Assembly (NCBI GenBank): GCA_965261535.1
Contig: OZ253469.1
Coordinates: forward strand, 1,426,001 to 1,490,000
DNA: 64,000 nucleotides
From: VXNE01 sp965261535
Lineage (GTDB): Bacteria > Pseudomonadota > Gammaproteobacteria > Pseudomonadales > Azotimanducaceae
Direction of reading: 5' to 3'
In this document: piece by piece, positions 43,106-52,655 of the stretch
Layout: each line of letters starts with the position of its first letter
How positions within the stretch are numbered: the first letter of the stretch is position 1
The notes under the pieces: model-generated
Database searches by the model: none
Told to the model about the DNA's origin: nothing
Seen by the model: the letters and a program-made list of their open reading frames with translations, nothing else
Position numbers and translations under genes: made by a program

Positions 43106-45361
43106 GTGACGCGGTCGGTCGTTCAGGTCGCGGTGCCCCGCCCTTTGCGTCGCGTTTTCGACTATTCGCTTCCCGCGCATGTCCTCCGACCAAAGATTGG
43201 CGCCCGAGTGCGCGTGCCGTTTGGCCGCTCCGAGGTGGTCGGGATCGTCACTGGATATAGCGAAACCTCCGCTCATCGCCTGAAGCCCGTGATCGACGTC
43301 CTCGATGACGATGGATTTCTCGCGCCCGACCTGATCGTGCTCGCCCAGTGGCTCAGCAGCTACTACCACCACCCCTTGGGCGAAGTCTATGCGACGCTGC
43401 TGCCGAGCGCGGCGCGGCGCGGCGCGGTACCTGAACCGCGATGGCCGCTTTCCTGGATCGCGACGGCGAGCGATGACGCACGGCTTGCACGGGCTCCGCG
43501 CCAGCGGGAGGCGTTCGAGACGCTGCAAGGTCTCGGCGTGGCTGTCCCCGAGCGGGAACTCCGCGCCCTGGGCATTGATCGGCGGACGCTGGTCGCGCTC
43601 GCTGACAAGGGACTTGCGAAGTCGGCGGAAACCAAGCCCGCCTACCGCGCCGCGCGCTCGCCCATATCGCTCAATCGGGAGCAGCAAGCGGCGGTACGCG
43701 CGATCATGGCGACCATCGGCACACGCGTTACCCACGTGCTCGACGGCGTCACCAGCAGCGGCAAGACCGAGGTCTACATGCGCGCCATCGCCAAGGTCGT
43801 CGACAACGGCGGGCAAGTCCTGGTCCTGGTGCCGGAAATTGGTCTGACTCCACAAACGCTGGCGCGCTTTCGCCGACGTTTCGGCGCGGCGGCGGCGCTG
43901 CACTCTGCCGAAAGCGACATCGCTCGGCTCCACACGTGGATGCACTGCAGGTCGGGGGAGCACAGGATACTCATCGGCACGCGATCGGCGGTATTTGCGC
44001 CATTCGCCAACCTTGGCCTGATCATTGTGGACGAGGAACACGATACCTCGTTCAAACAACAGGAGGGATTGCGCTACTCGGCCCGCGATGTCGCCCTGAA
44101 GCGCGCGCAGCTTCTAGAGATCCCCGCAGTGCTCGGCAGCGCCACGCCATCGCTGGAGACCCTCGCCAACGTCGCGCGGGGGCGTTATCGGCGAAGCGTC
44201 CTCGAATCGCGTGCAGGGGGTGCCTCGATGCCGGGGTACCGCGTGATCGACATCCGCGGCCGACGCTTGCAGGACGGCTTGAGCGATACGCTCCTTGGGG
44301 CGGTCCGGCGACACCTCGATGCCGGAAATCAAGTCCTCGTCTTCATCAACCGCCGCGGGTTCGCGCCGACATGCCTGTGCTCGACCTGCGGCTGGCAGGC
44401 GCGGTGCGTTGATTGCGATGCGCGGCTGACGCTGCATGAGTCCCCGCGCGCATTGCGCTGCCACCACTGCGACCGGCGCTACGCTTATCCGGATGCCTGT
44501 CCCGACTGCGGCGCCGACGCCCTCGTTCACCTCGGCACGGGCACCCAGCGCGTCGACGCCGCGTTGCGTGGACAGTTTCCCGGCATCCCGCTCTATCGCA
44601 TCGATCGCGACACCACCCGCTCGCCGACAAGATTCGCCGCACAACTCGACACGATCCGCAAAGGCGGAGTCGCCATTCTTGTCGGCACGCAGATTCTGGC
44701 CAAGGGTCATCACCTGCCGGCGGTCACGCTCGTCGCCGTGGTCGATGCGGACAACGGTTTTCTGTCATCGGATTTCCGCGCGCCGGAGCGAACCGCCCAG
44801 AATATCGTTCAAGTCGCGGGGCGCGCGGGGCGCGCCGACCGTCCGGGCGAGGTCTGGATTCAATCGTACGATCCGGGCAACCCCAACCTCGACGCACTGA
44901 TCGAGCACGGCTACGCCGGATTCGCCGCGATTCAGGCCGCCGAGCGCCGCGCCGCCCGATTGCCACCCTATGCGGCTATGGCCATGCTGCGAGCCGAAAG
45001 CACGGATGCCAAAGGCGCTGTCCAACTGCTACGGCTGGCAGGGGACGTGATCCGTCATGCTTGGGACAGCCAGAGGCGCCTTGCGTCGGGCAGCCGCCAA
45101 CGTAGTGAGTTAGGAACACCCAACCGTAGCGGGTTGGGGATACCCATCCAAACGGTGGGGGACAGCCACGAGGAGTTCGAACTGATGGGGCCGGCGCCCG
45201 CGCCGCTCACGCGCTTGCGGAACCGCTTCCGCTACCAATACATGATCTGCGCGCGCCGACGCGGGCCCCTTCACGCGGCTTTGTCCGCCCTCGAATCCGC
45301 GGAACTCGCTGTCCCCAACGTGCGCTGGTCCATTGACGTAGACCCCCTCGATACGTTCTGA
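43106..45361 (+). CDS. priA: Primosomal helicase PriA, with repeat-derived insertion
   Basis: PriA restarts stalled replication forks. The 751-residue protein has the 3-prime-end-binding domain (FDYSLPAHVLRPKIGARVRVPFG), Walker A TSSGKTEVYMRA, the DEEH box IIVDEEHDTSFKQ, the eight-Cys zinc region (CLCSTC, CVDC, CHHC, CPDC), QMLAKGH-like QILAKGHHLP and QVAGRAGRADRPGEV. Near the C-terminus about 35 extra residues (about 655-690) are encoded by repeat cluster 5, after which the normal ELMGPAPAPLTRLRNRFRYQ and RWSIDVDP end follow. The GTG at 43106 starts VTRSVVQVAVPRPL, the conserved N-terminus. Confidence 0.95.
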   Translation: MTRSVVQVAVPRPLRRVFDYSLPAHVLRPKIGARVRVPFGRSEVVGIVTGYSETSAHRLKPVIDVLDDDGFLAPDLIVLAQWLSSYYHHPLGEVYATLLPSAARRGAVPEPRWPLSWIATASDDARLARAPRQREAFETLQGLGVAVPERELRALGIDRRTLVALADKGLAKSAETKPAYRAARSPISLNREQQAAVRAIMATIGTRVTHVLDGVTSSGKTEVYMRAIAKVVDNGGQVLVLVPEIGLTPQTLARFRRRFGAAAALHSAESDIARLHTWMHCRSGEHRILIGTRSAVFAPFANLGLIIVDEEHDTSFKQQEGLRYSARDVALKRAQLLEIPAVLGSATPSLETLANVARGRYRRSVLESRAGGASMPGYRVIDIRGRRLQDGLSDTLLGAVRRHLDAGNQVLVFINRRGFAPTCLCSTCGWQARCVDCDARLTLHESPRALRCHHCDRRYAYPDACPDCGADALVHLGTGTQRVDAALRGQFPGIPLYRIDRDTTRSPTRFAAQLDTIRKGGVAILVGTQILAKGHHLPAVTLVAVVDADNGFLSSDFRAPERTAQNIVQVAGRAGRADRPGEVWIQSYDPGNPNLDALIEHGYAGFAAIQAAERRAARLPPYAAMAMLRAESTDAKGAVQLLRLAGDVIRHAWDSQRRLASGSRQRSELGTPNRSGLGIPIQTVGDSHEEFELMGPAPAPLTRLRNRFRYQYMICARRRGPLHAALSALESAELAVPNVRWSIDVDPLDTF
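45063..45175. repeat. Repeat cluster 5, in frame inside priA
   Basis: Contains TGGGACAGCCAGAGG, TAGGAACACCCAACCG, TTGGGGATACCCATCC and GGGGGACAGCCACGAG, with the local repeat CGTAGTGAGTTAGG / CGTAGCGGGTTGGG. The GGGATACCCATCC core is shared with cluster 3. The stretch has no stop in the priA frame. Confidence 0.7.
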
Positions 45362-45391
45362 TTCTCAAATCCCAGCGCCAGCAGAACCTCG

Positions 45392-45922
45392 ATGCCCGCA
45401 GCAAGCCAGAGACAGCCATCTCGCCGGTTCAGCGCGTCGTCCTTCGCCGCCGGCCTGATCGTCGGCGCGGCCGTGTCCATGACTTCCGTCTACCTCCTCG
45501 AAGTTCCCGCGAGCCCTGACTCGACATCAACGGGCGGGGACGGCGTCTCGACGGAAGACGGTGTTGACCAGGAGGGCGGGCCCCGCTACGAGTTCTTCAA
45601 AAGCCTGCCCGCCGCCGAGGTTTCAACCGACACCGAACCCTACAAGACCCTGACGCCCGGCGGGTACGTGGAACCATCCAAGTACCTCGTGCAGGCCGGT
45701 TCATTCCAGACGCAGGATGATGCGAAGAGATTGCGAGGGCGGTTGATGCTGACCGGCATGAAAGCCGACATCAGCATCGACACGCTGGACGACGAGGACG
45801 AAGTCTGGCATCGCGTTGTGATCGGTCCGTTCAGCCGCAAACAGGACGCCGAGCAGACAATGGCCAGCCTGCGAAAGCACGACGTGTCGCCGATTCTGCT
45901 GCAAGTACCCCCTGCGGGCTGA
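45392..45922 (+). CDS. SPOR-domain membrane protein (FtsN-like)
   Basis: A 176-residue bitopic protein: basic cytoplasmic start, one membrane helix (FAAGLIVGAAVSMTSVYLL), an acidic Gly/Asp-rich linker and a C-terminal SPOR domain (KYLVQAGSFQTQDDAKRLRG ... RVVIGPFSRKQDAEQTM), which binds denuded septal glycan. Its place between priA and hslV is the place of ftsN in many gammaproteobacteria, so an FtsN role in septation is likely, though it is short for FtsN. Confidence 0.85.
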   Translation: MPAASQRQPSRRFSASSFAAGLIVGAAVSMTSVYLLEVPASPDSTSTGGDGVSTEDGVDQEGGPRYEFFKSLPAAEVSTDTEPYKTLTPGGYVEPSKYLVQAGSFQTQDDAKRLRGRLMLTGMKADISIDTLDDEDEVWHRVVIGPFSRKQDAEQTMASLRKHDVSPILLQVPPAG

Positions 45923-45955
45923 AGTCGCGCCATTCGACGAAAACACCCTGGGTCG

Positions 45956-45985
45956 GTTGAAATCCCTCGTCGCGCTCCCCACTAT
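45956..45985 (+). promoter_or_regulatory. Candidate sigma-32 (heat shock) promoter of hslVU
   Basis: GTTGAAA at 45956-45962, a 14-bp spacer and CCCCACTAT at 45977-45985 closely fit the sigma-32 consensus (CTTGAAA, 13-14 bp, CCCCATNT). It lies 33 bp before the hslV start; hslVU is a known heat-shock operon. Confidence 0.65.
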
Positions 45986-46017
45986 CAACTGTTGACCACT
46001 CTCGGGAGCCCCGCGCT

Positions 46018-46556
46018 TTGCAGCAATTCAGAGGTACGACGATATTGTCGATTCGCCGCGGCGACACGGTAGCGCTCGGCGGCGACGGCCAGGTGTCCAT
46101 GGGCGACACGATCATGAAGGGCAATGCGAAGAAGGTGCGGCGCCTTTACAAGGACACGGTCCTCGCCGGATTCGCCGGCGGCACCGCCGATGCGTTCACC
46201 TTGTTCGAGCGCTTCGAAGGCACCCTGGACAAGTATCGCGGGAACCTGACGCGAGCCGCCGTCGAGCTGGCAAAGGATTGGCGCTCGGACCGCGCACTGA
46301 GGCGCCTGGACGCCTTGTTGGCGGTCGCCGACAAGTCAGCCTCGCTGGTGATCAGCGGCAACGGCGATGTCATCGAGCCCGAAGCCGGAATCATCGCGAT
46401 AGGATCCGGCGGCGCCTACGCGCAAGCCGCCGCGAAGGCGCTGCTGGAGAATTCCCCGCTGGACGCGGAAACTATCGTCGTCAAGAGCCTGGCCATCGCC
46501 GCAGACATCTGCATCTACACCAACCATCAGACCACCATCGAGACATTGACTACCGT

Positions 46557-46560
<4 letters not shown>
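46018..46560 (+). CDS. hslV: ATP-dependent protease peptidase subunit HslV
   Basis: The 180-residue proteasome-like peptidase of HslVU. The catalytic Thr begins the TTILSIRRGDTVALGGDGQV stretch; it is residue 7 because the protein has a six-residue leader (MQQFRG) that must be removed. Further signatures are GNAKKVRRLY and GFAGGTADAFTLFERFE. The start is a TTG at 46018; no ATG is available upstream in frame. Translation runs into hslU with an ATGA overlap. Confidence 0.96.
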
Positions 46561-47882
<1,322 letters not shown>

Positions 47883-47887
47883 GTCCC

Positions 47888-48274
47888 GTGAGTCCCATCG
47901 CCGTCACCTACCATCGCGACTCGCGCACCCTGGAAATCGACTACGGCGACACGACGGCGATATTGAGCGCGGAACTGTTGCGCGTGTTTTCGCCGTCGGC
48001 CGAGGTTCGCGGCCATTCCGAACAGGAACGCGTCCTGCAGACCGGCAAAAGACACGTCGGGATCAAGGAGATCGAAGCCGTGGGCAACTACGCGATACGC
48101 ATCGTTTTCGACGACGGCCACGATACCGGCATCTACTCCTGGGACTTTCTCAAGGAACTGTATGACCGGCGCGATGAGTATTGGCGCGACTACCTGACCC
48201 AACTTAAGCAGGCGAACGCTTCCCGGTTGCCGACAATTCCCATCGGCCACTGGACACCGCCGCGCAAGCCGTGA
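47888..48274 (+). CDS. DUF971 (gamma-butyrobetaine hydroxylase-like N-terminal domain) protein
   Basis: A 128-residue protein with the DUF971 pattern: LEIDYGDTTAILSAELLRVFSPSAEV, then YAIRIVFDDGHDTGIYSWDFL. The domain also forms the N-terminus of gamma-butyrobetaine hydroxylases; free-standing copies beside hslVU and ubiE are common in proteobacteria and may be linked to Fe-S or carbon metabolism, but the role is not established. GTG start at 47888, 5 bp after hslU; it overlaps ubiE by 4 bp. Confidence 0.9.
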   Translation: MSPIAVTYHRDSRTLEIDYGDTTAILSAELLRVFSPSAEVRGHSEQERVLQTGKRHVGIKEIEAVGNYAIRIVFDDGHDTGIYSWDFLKELYDRRDEYWRDYLTQLKQANASRLPTIPIGHWTPPRKP

Positions 48275-49065
48275 AACCGGAAAGCTCGCCCGAGCGCGGG
48301 GCGGCGACGGTAGATTTCGGCGCCGAACCCGTGACCCCAAGCGAGAAAACCGCCCGCGTTGCGGGGGTGTTCCACACGGTCACCCAACGCTACGACGCCA
48401 TGAACGACATCATGTCCGTCGGCCTGCACCGGGCGTTGAAGCGTATCGCCGTCGACAGCCTTGCCCTGCGCGCTGGCCAACGCGTGCTGGATCTGGCGGC
48501 CGGAACAGGTGACATGACGCGCCTGATTTCGCCCATCGCCGGGACGGCCGGCCAAGTCGTCCTGTGCGACATCAACGCCAGGATGCTGTCCATGGGCCGA
48601 GATCGCATGCTCGACGCCGGATTGACCAATGTCGTCCCGGCGCGCGCCGACGCGGAGTCCCTGCCCTTTCCATCGGCCACCTTCGACCGCGTGGTCATCG
48701 CCTTTGGTTTGCGCAACCTGACGGACAAGGAACGCGGCCTGCGCGAGATGCACCGTGTCCTGCGTCCGGGCGGTCGGCTATTGGTCCTTGAGTTCTCAAC
48801 TCCCCGCAGCGCCTGGTTGCGTGGCACCTACCGCGCGTTCCAAAGCTTGTGGCCGATGGCCGGCCGAGTCGTCGTTGGCGACGCGGCGCCGTATCGCTAT
48901 CTGGTCGATTCCATAGAAACGCATCCGAACCAGGCCGCGCTCTCGCTGATGATGCGCGACGCCGGATTCGCCGACGTGCGGGCGGACGACCTTTTGGGCG
49001 GCATAGCGGCCATGCACACCGGCGCCAAACCGCACGATGCGACGCACGGTGGAACCGCCGCGTGA
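48271..49065 (+). CDS. ubiE: Ubiquinone/menaquinone C-methyltransferase UbiE
   Basis: A 264-residue SAM-dependent C-methyltransferase acting on the benzoquinol or naphthoquinol ring. Signatures: KTARVAGVFHTVTQRYDAMND, YD-MND family start, motif I LDLAAGTGDM, AFGLRNLTDKERGLREMHRV and LLVLEFSTP, ending near SYRFLVESI-like YRYLVDSIETHPNQ. GTG start in the DUF971 stop codon. Ends in a GTGA overlap with ubiB. Confidence 0.95.
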   Translation: MKPESSPERGAATVDFGAEPVTPSEKTARVAGVFHTVTQRYDAMNDIMSVGLHRALKRIAVDSLALRAGQRVLDLAAGTGDMTRLISPIAGTAGQVVLCDINARMLSMGRDRMLDAGLTNVVPARADAESLPFPSATFDRVVIAFGLRNLTDKERGLREMHRVLRPGGRLLVLEFSTPRSAWLRGTYRAFQSLWPMAGRVVVGDAAPYRYLVDSIETHPNQAALSLMMRDAGFADVRADDLLGGIAAMHTGAKPHDATHGGTAA

Positions 49066-50705
49066 GTCGCATCCGCCGATTTGTCAGGATCGTTTGGACC
49101 ATCGCCAAATACCGGCTCGACGAAGTCGCGCGATCCGTCGCCCCCGAAAGCCGGCTGGCCCGGCTGTCGCCGCTCGCCCTGCTGCCCAAACCGACGCGTT
49201 CGCCCGCCGAACGACTGCGGCTGGCGATCGAAGACCTGGGGCCGATCTTCGTCAAGTTCGGCCAGATCCTGTCCACCCGTCGTGACCTGCTGCCGACGGA
49301 TTACGCCGACGAACTCGCAAAGCTGCAGGACCGCGTGCCGCCATTCCCCGCGCAGGCTGCGATAGCACGCATCGAGGCGCGGGAGGGCAAGCCCATCGGA
49401 GAAATCTTTGCCACATTCGATGAGCAGCCCATCGCCTCCGCGTCCCTGGCGCAGGTGCACGCGGCGACGCTTGACGACGGCGTCGACGTGGTGGTCAAGG
49501 TCCTGCGCCCCGACATCGAAACCATCATCGAGAAGGACCTCAAGCTACTGTACGGAATCGCGACGTTGCTGGAGCGCTTTTCCCGCGACGCGCGCCGGCT
49601 GCGCCTCAAAGCCGTCGTCGCCGACTACGAGCGAAACGTCTTCGGCGAGCTGAACCTGCTGCTCGAAGCCGCCAACACGGCAACCCTGCGGCGCAACTTC
49701 GCCGATTCGCCGTTGTTGTACGCGCCGAGGGTGCACTGGCAGCACTGCCATGAAGATGTCTTCGTGGTCGAACGGGTGGAGGGAGTGCCCATCGCCGATG
49801 TCGCCGAACTGAAAGCGCGCGGGACCGACATGGAGAAGCTCGCGGCACGCGGCGTCGAGACCTTCTTCACGCAGGTCTTCGAACACAACTTCTTCCACGC
49901 GGACATGCACCCCGGCAACATATTCATCGATGTCTCGGACCCGGCGGATCCGAGCTACATCGCAGTCGATTGCGCCGTTATCGGACGCCTGACGGAGGAG
50001 GACCAGACCTACCTGGCAAAGAACCTCGTCGCCTTCTTCCACCAGGACTACTTGAGCGTGGCGAAACTGCACGTCGAATCCGGTTGGGTCCCGCCCGGCA
50101 CCGATGTCGGCGAGTTCGAAGCCGTGATTCGCCAACTGTGCGAACCCATATTCGAACGGCCCTTGAAGGAAATCTCTTTCGGCAACTTTCTAGTCGCCCT
50201 GTTCCGCGCCGCCCGGCGTTTCGACATGGAGGTTCAGCCGCAACTCGTGCTGTTGCAAAAGACGCTGCTGAACATCGAGGGCCTCGGACGCCAGCTCTAC
50301 CCGGACCTCGACCTTTGGGCCACGGCCAAACCTTTCATGGAACGCTGGATCGAAGCGCGCTACGGGCCCCTGGGCGCTTTGCGGCGACTCGCGGACCGAT
50401 TGCCGGACCTGCTCGATCAATTGCCACGACTGCCGGATCTTCTGCTCGGCGCCGAGGCGCGCATCAAGGATCTGGATCGGCTCGCGGCGCAACAGCGCGA
50501 AGTCATCGGCGAGGTCGCCGAGGCGCTCGGGCGCCGTCGGCGCAACAGCCGCTGGCGGCGCGCCATCGGCGCCGCGCTCGCACTCGCCGGTCTGGTCTTG
50601 CTGTGGGAACCGTTCACCAACATCCTCGTCGCCGGTGAGTTCGCGGCACCAGCCCTGGGGATTGCGGCGCTGGTCGCCGGCGCCCTACTCGCGGCGCGCA
50701 ATTGA
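49062..50705 (+). CDS. ubiB: Ubiquinone biosynthesis protein kinase-like UbiB
   Basis: A 547-residue ADCK/COQ8-like protein. It has the KxGQ-type motif FVKFGQILSTRRDLLPTDYADEL, ASASLAQVHAATLDDG (Ala-rich nucleotide loop), VVKVLRP, NFFHADMHPGNIFID and two C-terminal membrane helices (GAALALAGLVLLW; APALGIAALVAGALLAA). It supports ubiquinone synthesis as an atypical ATPase that helps lipid intermediates reach the enzymes. GTG start overlaps ubiE by 4 bp; the ubiJ gene usually found between them is absent. Confidence 0.95.
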   Translation: MSRIRRFVRIVWTIAKYRLDEVARSVAPESRLARLSPLALLPKPTRSPAERLRLAIEDLGPIFVKFGQILSTRRDLLPTDYADELAKLQDRVPPFPAQAAIARIEAREGKPIGEIFATFDEQPIASASLAQVHAATLDDGVDVVVKVLRPDIETIIEKDLKLLYGIATLLERFSRDARRLRLKAVVADYERNVFGELNLLLEAANTATLRRNFADSPLLYAPRVHWQHCHEDVFVVERVEGVPIADVAELKARGTDMEKLAARGVETFFTQVFEHNFFHADMHPGNIFIDVSDPADPSYIAVDCAVIGRLTEEDQTYLAKNLVAFFHQDYLSVAKLHVESGWVPPGTDVGEFEAVIRQLCEPIFERPLKEISFGNFLVALFRAARRFDMEVQPQLVLLQKTLLNIEGLGRQLYPDLDLWATAKPFMERWIEARYGPLGALRRLADRLPDLLDQLPRLPDLLLGAEARIKDLDRLAAQQREVIGEVAEALGRRRRNSRWRRAIGAALALAGLVLLWEPFTNILVAGEFAAPALGIAALVAGALLAARN

Positions 50706-50787
50706 ACCGCGGCGCCGCGAGACGCCAAGCAAAGCCCCCGAGGGATCAAGTATAGTAACCGGCCCGAAACAATAGCAGAGGCTTCTG

Positions 50788-51024
50788 ATGGGACTAGGTG
50801 TATGGGAACTCCTGCTCATCCTGGCCATCGTGTTGCTGATATTCGGCCCCAGTCGCCTGAAGACGCTGGGTTCGGATCTCGGCAAAGCCATCAAGGGATT
50901 TCGTTCCGCGGTGAAGCACGAAGAAGAAGAAGACACAAAGGTAGAAGACGAACCGAAGATCATCGAGGGCGACACTCCGCCCAAGTCCCGGCGGGAAAGC
51001 CGACATCGGGAACGAAGCAGCTAG
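50788..51024 (+). CDS. tatA: Sec-independent translocase subunit TatA
   Basis: A 78-residue protein with the short membrane helix (GVWELLLILAIVLLIFG), the hinge PSRLKTLGSDLGKAIKGFR and an acidic tail. It forms the pore for folded, twin-arginine substrates. First gene of tatABC. Confidence 0.95.
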   Translation: MGLGVWELLLILAIVLLIFGPSRLKTLGSDLGKAIKGFRSAVKHEEEEDTKVEDEPKIIEGDTPPKSRRESRHRERSS

Positions 51025-51080
51025 TGCGCTGTTTTCGAGTATCCACGGACCTTTCTTGACCTGACCGCAGAGCCCCACCG

Positions 51081-51500
51081 ATGTTCGACATTGGTTTCTC
51101 CGAGCTGCTGCTCCTGAGCGTCATCGTGCTGCTGGTGATCGGTCCCAAGCGTCTCCCCGAAACATTGCGGACGCTGGGCCTCTGGATCGGACGCATGCGC
51201 CGCAGTTTCACGCGCGTCAAGACGGAAATCGAGCGTGAGATCGGCATGGACGACGTGCGCCGACAACTCCACAACGAAGCCATCATGGAGCAGATGAAGG
51301 ACATTGAACGCGATGTCGGCGGCGCTATCGCCGATGCGCGCATCGGCGCCGCGAAAGGGGATCCACAATCGGACACCGAAAATTTCCCGCAACCCACCCA
51401 CAGTACGGAGGGCCCGACTGGAGGTCAGGCATTGGAACCTTCAGGATCCCTGACGTCGACCCACGCCGACTCGCCCGGAAAGGCACACGATGGCCGATGA
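51081..51500 (+). CDS. tatB: Sec-independent translocase subunit TatB
   Basis: A 139-residue protein: MFDIGFSELLLLSVIVLLVI membrane helix with the conserved Glu, then GPKRLPETLRTLGLWIGR and a long amphipathic helix. It forms the substrate receptor with TatC. It overlaps tatC by 11 bp. Confidence 0.95.
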   Translation: MFDIGFSELLLLSVIVLLVIGPKRLPETLRTLGLWIGRMRRSFTRVKTEIEREIGMDDVRRQLHNEAIMEQMKDIERDVGGAIADARIGAAKGDPQSDTENFPQPTHSTEGPTGGQALEPSGSLTSTHADSPGKAHDGR

Positions 51501-52311
51501 GCAATCGCCGGCGGATGTAACCGCGGAGACGCCGAGTGGCGCGGCGCCCAAGCAAAAAAATGTGGAAGCCGAACATGACGCCAAGGTCGATGACCACGAG
51601 ATGCCCTTTCTCGACCACCTGCTGGAGCTGCGTCAGCGCCTGTTGCGAAGCATCGTCGCCGTGGCCGTCCTGTTCGTACCAAGCTTCGTCTTCCGCGACG
51701 ATATCTATCATTTCGTATCCGCGCCGCTAACGACCTTCTTGCCCGGCGGCAACCTGGCCGCGATCGATGTCGCATCGCCCTTCGTGATGCCCCTCAAACT
51801 CGCGGCGTTCACCGCCCTTATCGCCGCGATGCCCTACCTGTTGCACCAGCTCTGGGGTTTTGTCGCGCCAGGCCTCTACCTGCGCGAGAAGAAGTTCGCG
51901 CTTCCGCTGCTGGCGTCGAGCGTCCTGCTGTTCTACGCCGGGATGGCATTCGCGTACTTCGTGCTGTTCCCGGTGGTATTCGCGTTCTTCGCCCACGCCG
52001 CGCCGGAAGGCGTGACACTGATGACAGACATCAACCGCTACCTCACCTTTGTGCTGAAGATGTTCTTCGCCTTCGGTGCCGCGTTCGAGATCCCGGTCGC
52101 AACGATCCTGCTGGTGCGATCCGGTCTGGCGACGGCGGACGGAATAGCGCGCAAACGCCCCTATGTCATCGTCGGCTGCTTCATTGTCGGCATGCTGCTG
52201 ACGCCGCCGGATCCGATCACCCAGATCCTGTTGGCCATCCCTGTCTGGCTGCTGTTCGAGGTAGGCATCCTGCTGTCGCGCTCGACGGGGCGGCGATCCA
52301 AGGACGACTAG
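51490..52311 (+). CDS. tatC: Sec-independent translocase subunit TatC
   Basis: A 273-residue polytopic protein with six membrane helices; MPFLDHLLELRQRLLRS is the signal-binding N-terminal segment with conserved Glu, and KFALPLLASSVLLFYAGMAF and FPVVFAFFAHAAPEGVTLM follow. The last 107 codons are also present at 55536-55858. The complete copy here is intact and therefore functional. Confidence 0.96.
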   Translation: MADEQSPADVTAETPSGAAPKQKNVEAEHDAKVDDHEMPFLDHLLELRQRLLRSIVAVAVLFVPSFVFRDDIYHFVSAPLTTFLPGGNLAAIDVASPFVMPLKLAAFTALIAAMPYLLHQLWGFVAPGLYLREKKFALPLLASSVLLFYAGMAFAYFVLFPVVFAFFAHAAPEGVTLMTDINRYLTFVLKMFFAFGAAFEIPVATILLVRSGLATADGIARKRPYVIVGCFIVGMLLTPPDPITQILLAIPVWLLFEVGILLSRSTGRRSKDD

Positions 52312-52318
52312 CGCCGCC
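51989..52318. repeat. 330-bp exact duplication, copy 1 (3-prime end of tatC)
   Basis: Identical by eye to 55536-55865 in the same orientation. It spans the last part of tatC and 7 bp past its stop. Exact identity means a recent event or an assembly join. Confidence 0.9.
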
Positions 52319-52359
52319 CTCGCCTAATGACTCGGGGCTTGGCCCCAGCCCCCACCGTC

Positions 52360-52614
52360 CTAGGGGTTGACCTCGACGGCGGTGGTCTCCGACCGGCCTT
52401 CGTCGAGCACCAGGGCTACGGCGCAGGTAGCGCCTCCGGCTTGACCGAAGGGCCAGACCTCCCGCTGTGCCGCCGCGACGTTGCGCCGACATCGGGAAGA
52501 CATGTCGCCGTAGGTCGCGTCGAGCTCGTCGCGAGGGGGAGGGACGTCAACCGCCTCGGCAGGTCTTGTGCCATTTTGCATTGCTGCACACACTCCTGCC
52601 TGCACGCCGATCAC
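52360..52614 (-). pseudogene. Chimeric small ORF: unknown start fused to ADP-ribosylglycohydrolase tail
   Basis: The last codons (ALVLDEGRSETTAVEVNP, nt 52360-52416) are a diverged copy, 3 differences in 56 bp, of the end of the gene at 55872-57952. The upstream 65 or so residues (MQNGTRPAEAVDVPPP onward) belong to the inserted cassette and resemble nothing I know. Probably an accidental fusion at a recombination junction; whether it is expressed is unknown. Confidence 0.45.
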
Positions 52615-52655
52615 GGCTTACCGCGCGACCATCCGGCAACAAACCAGTCGCCGTT

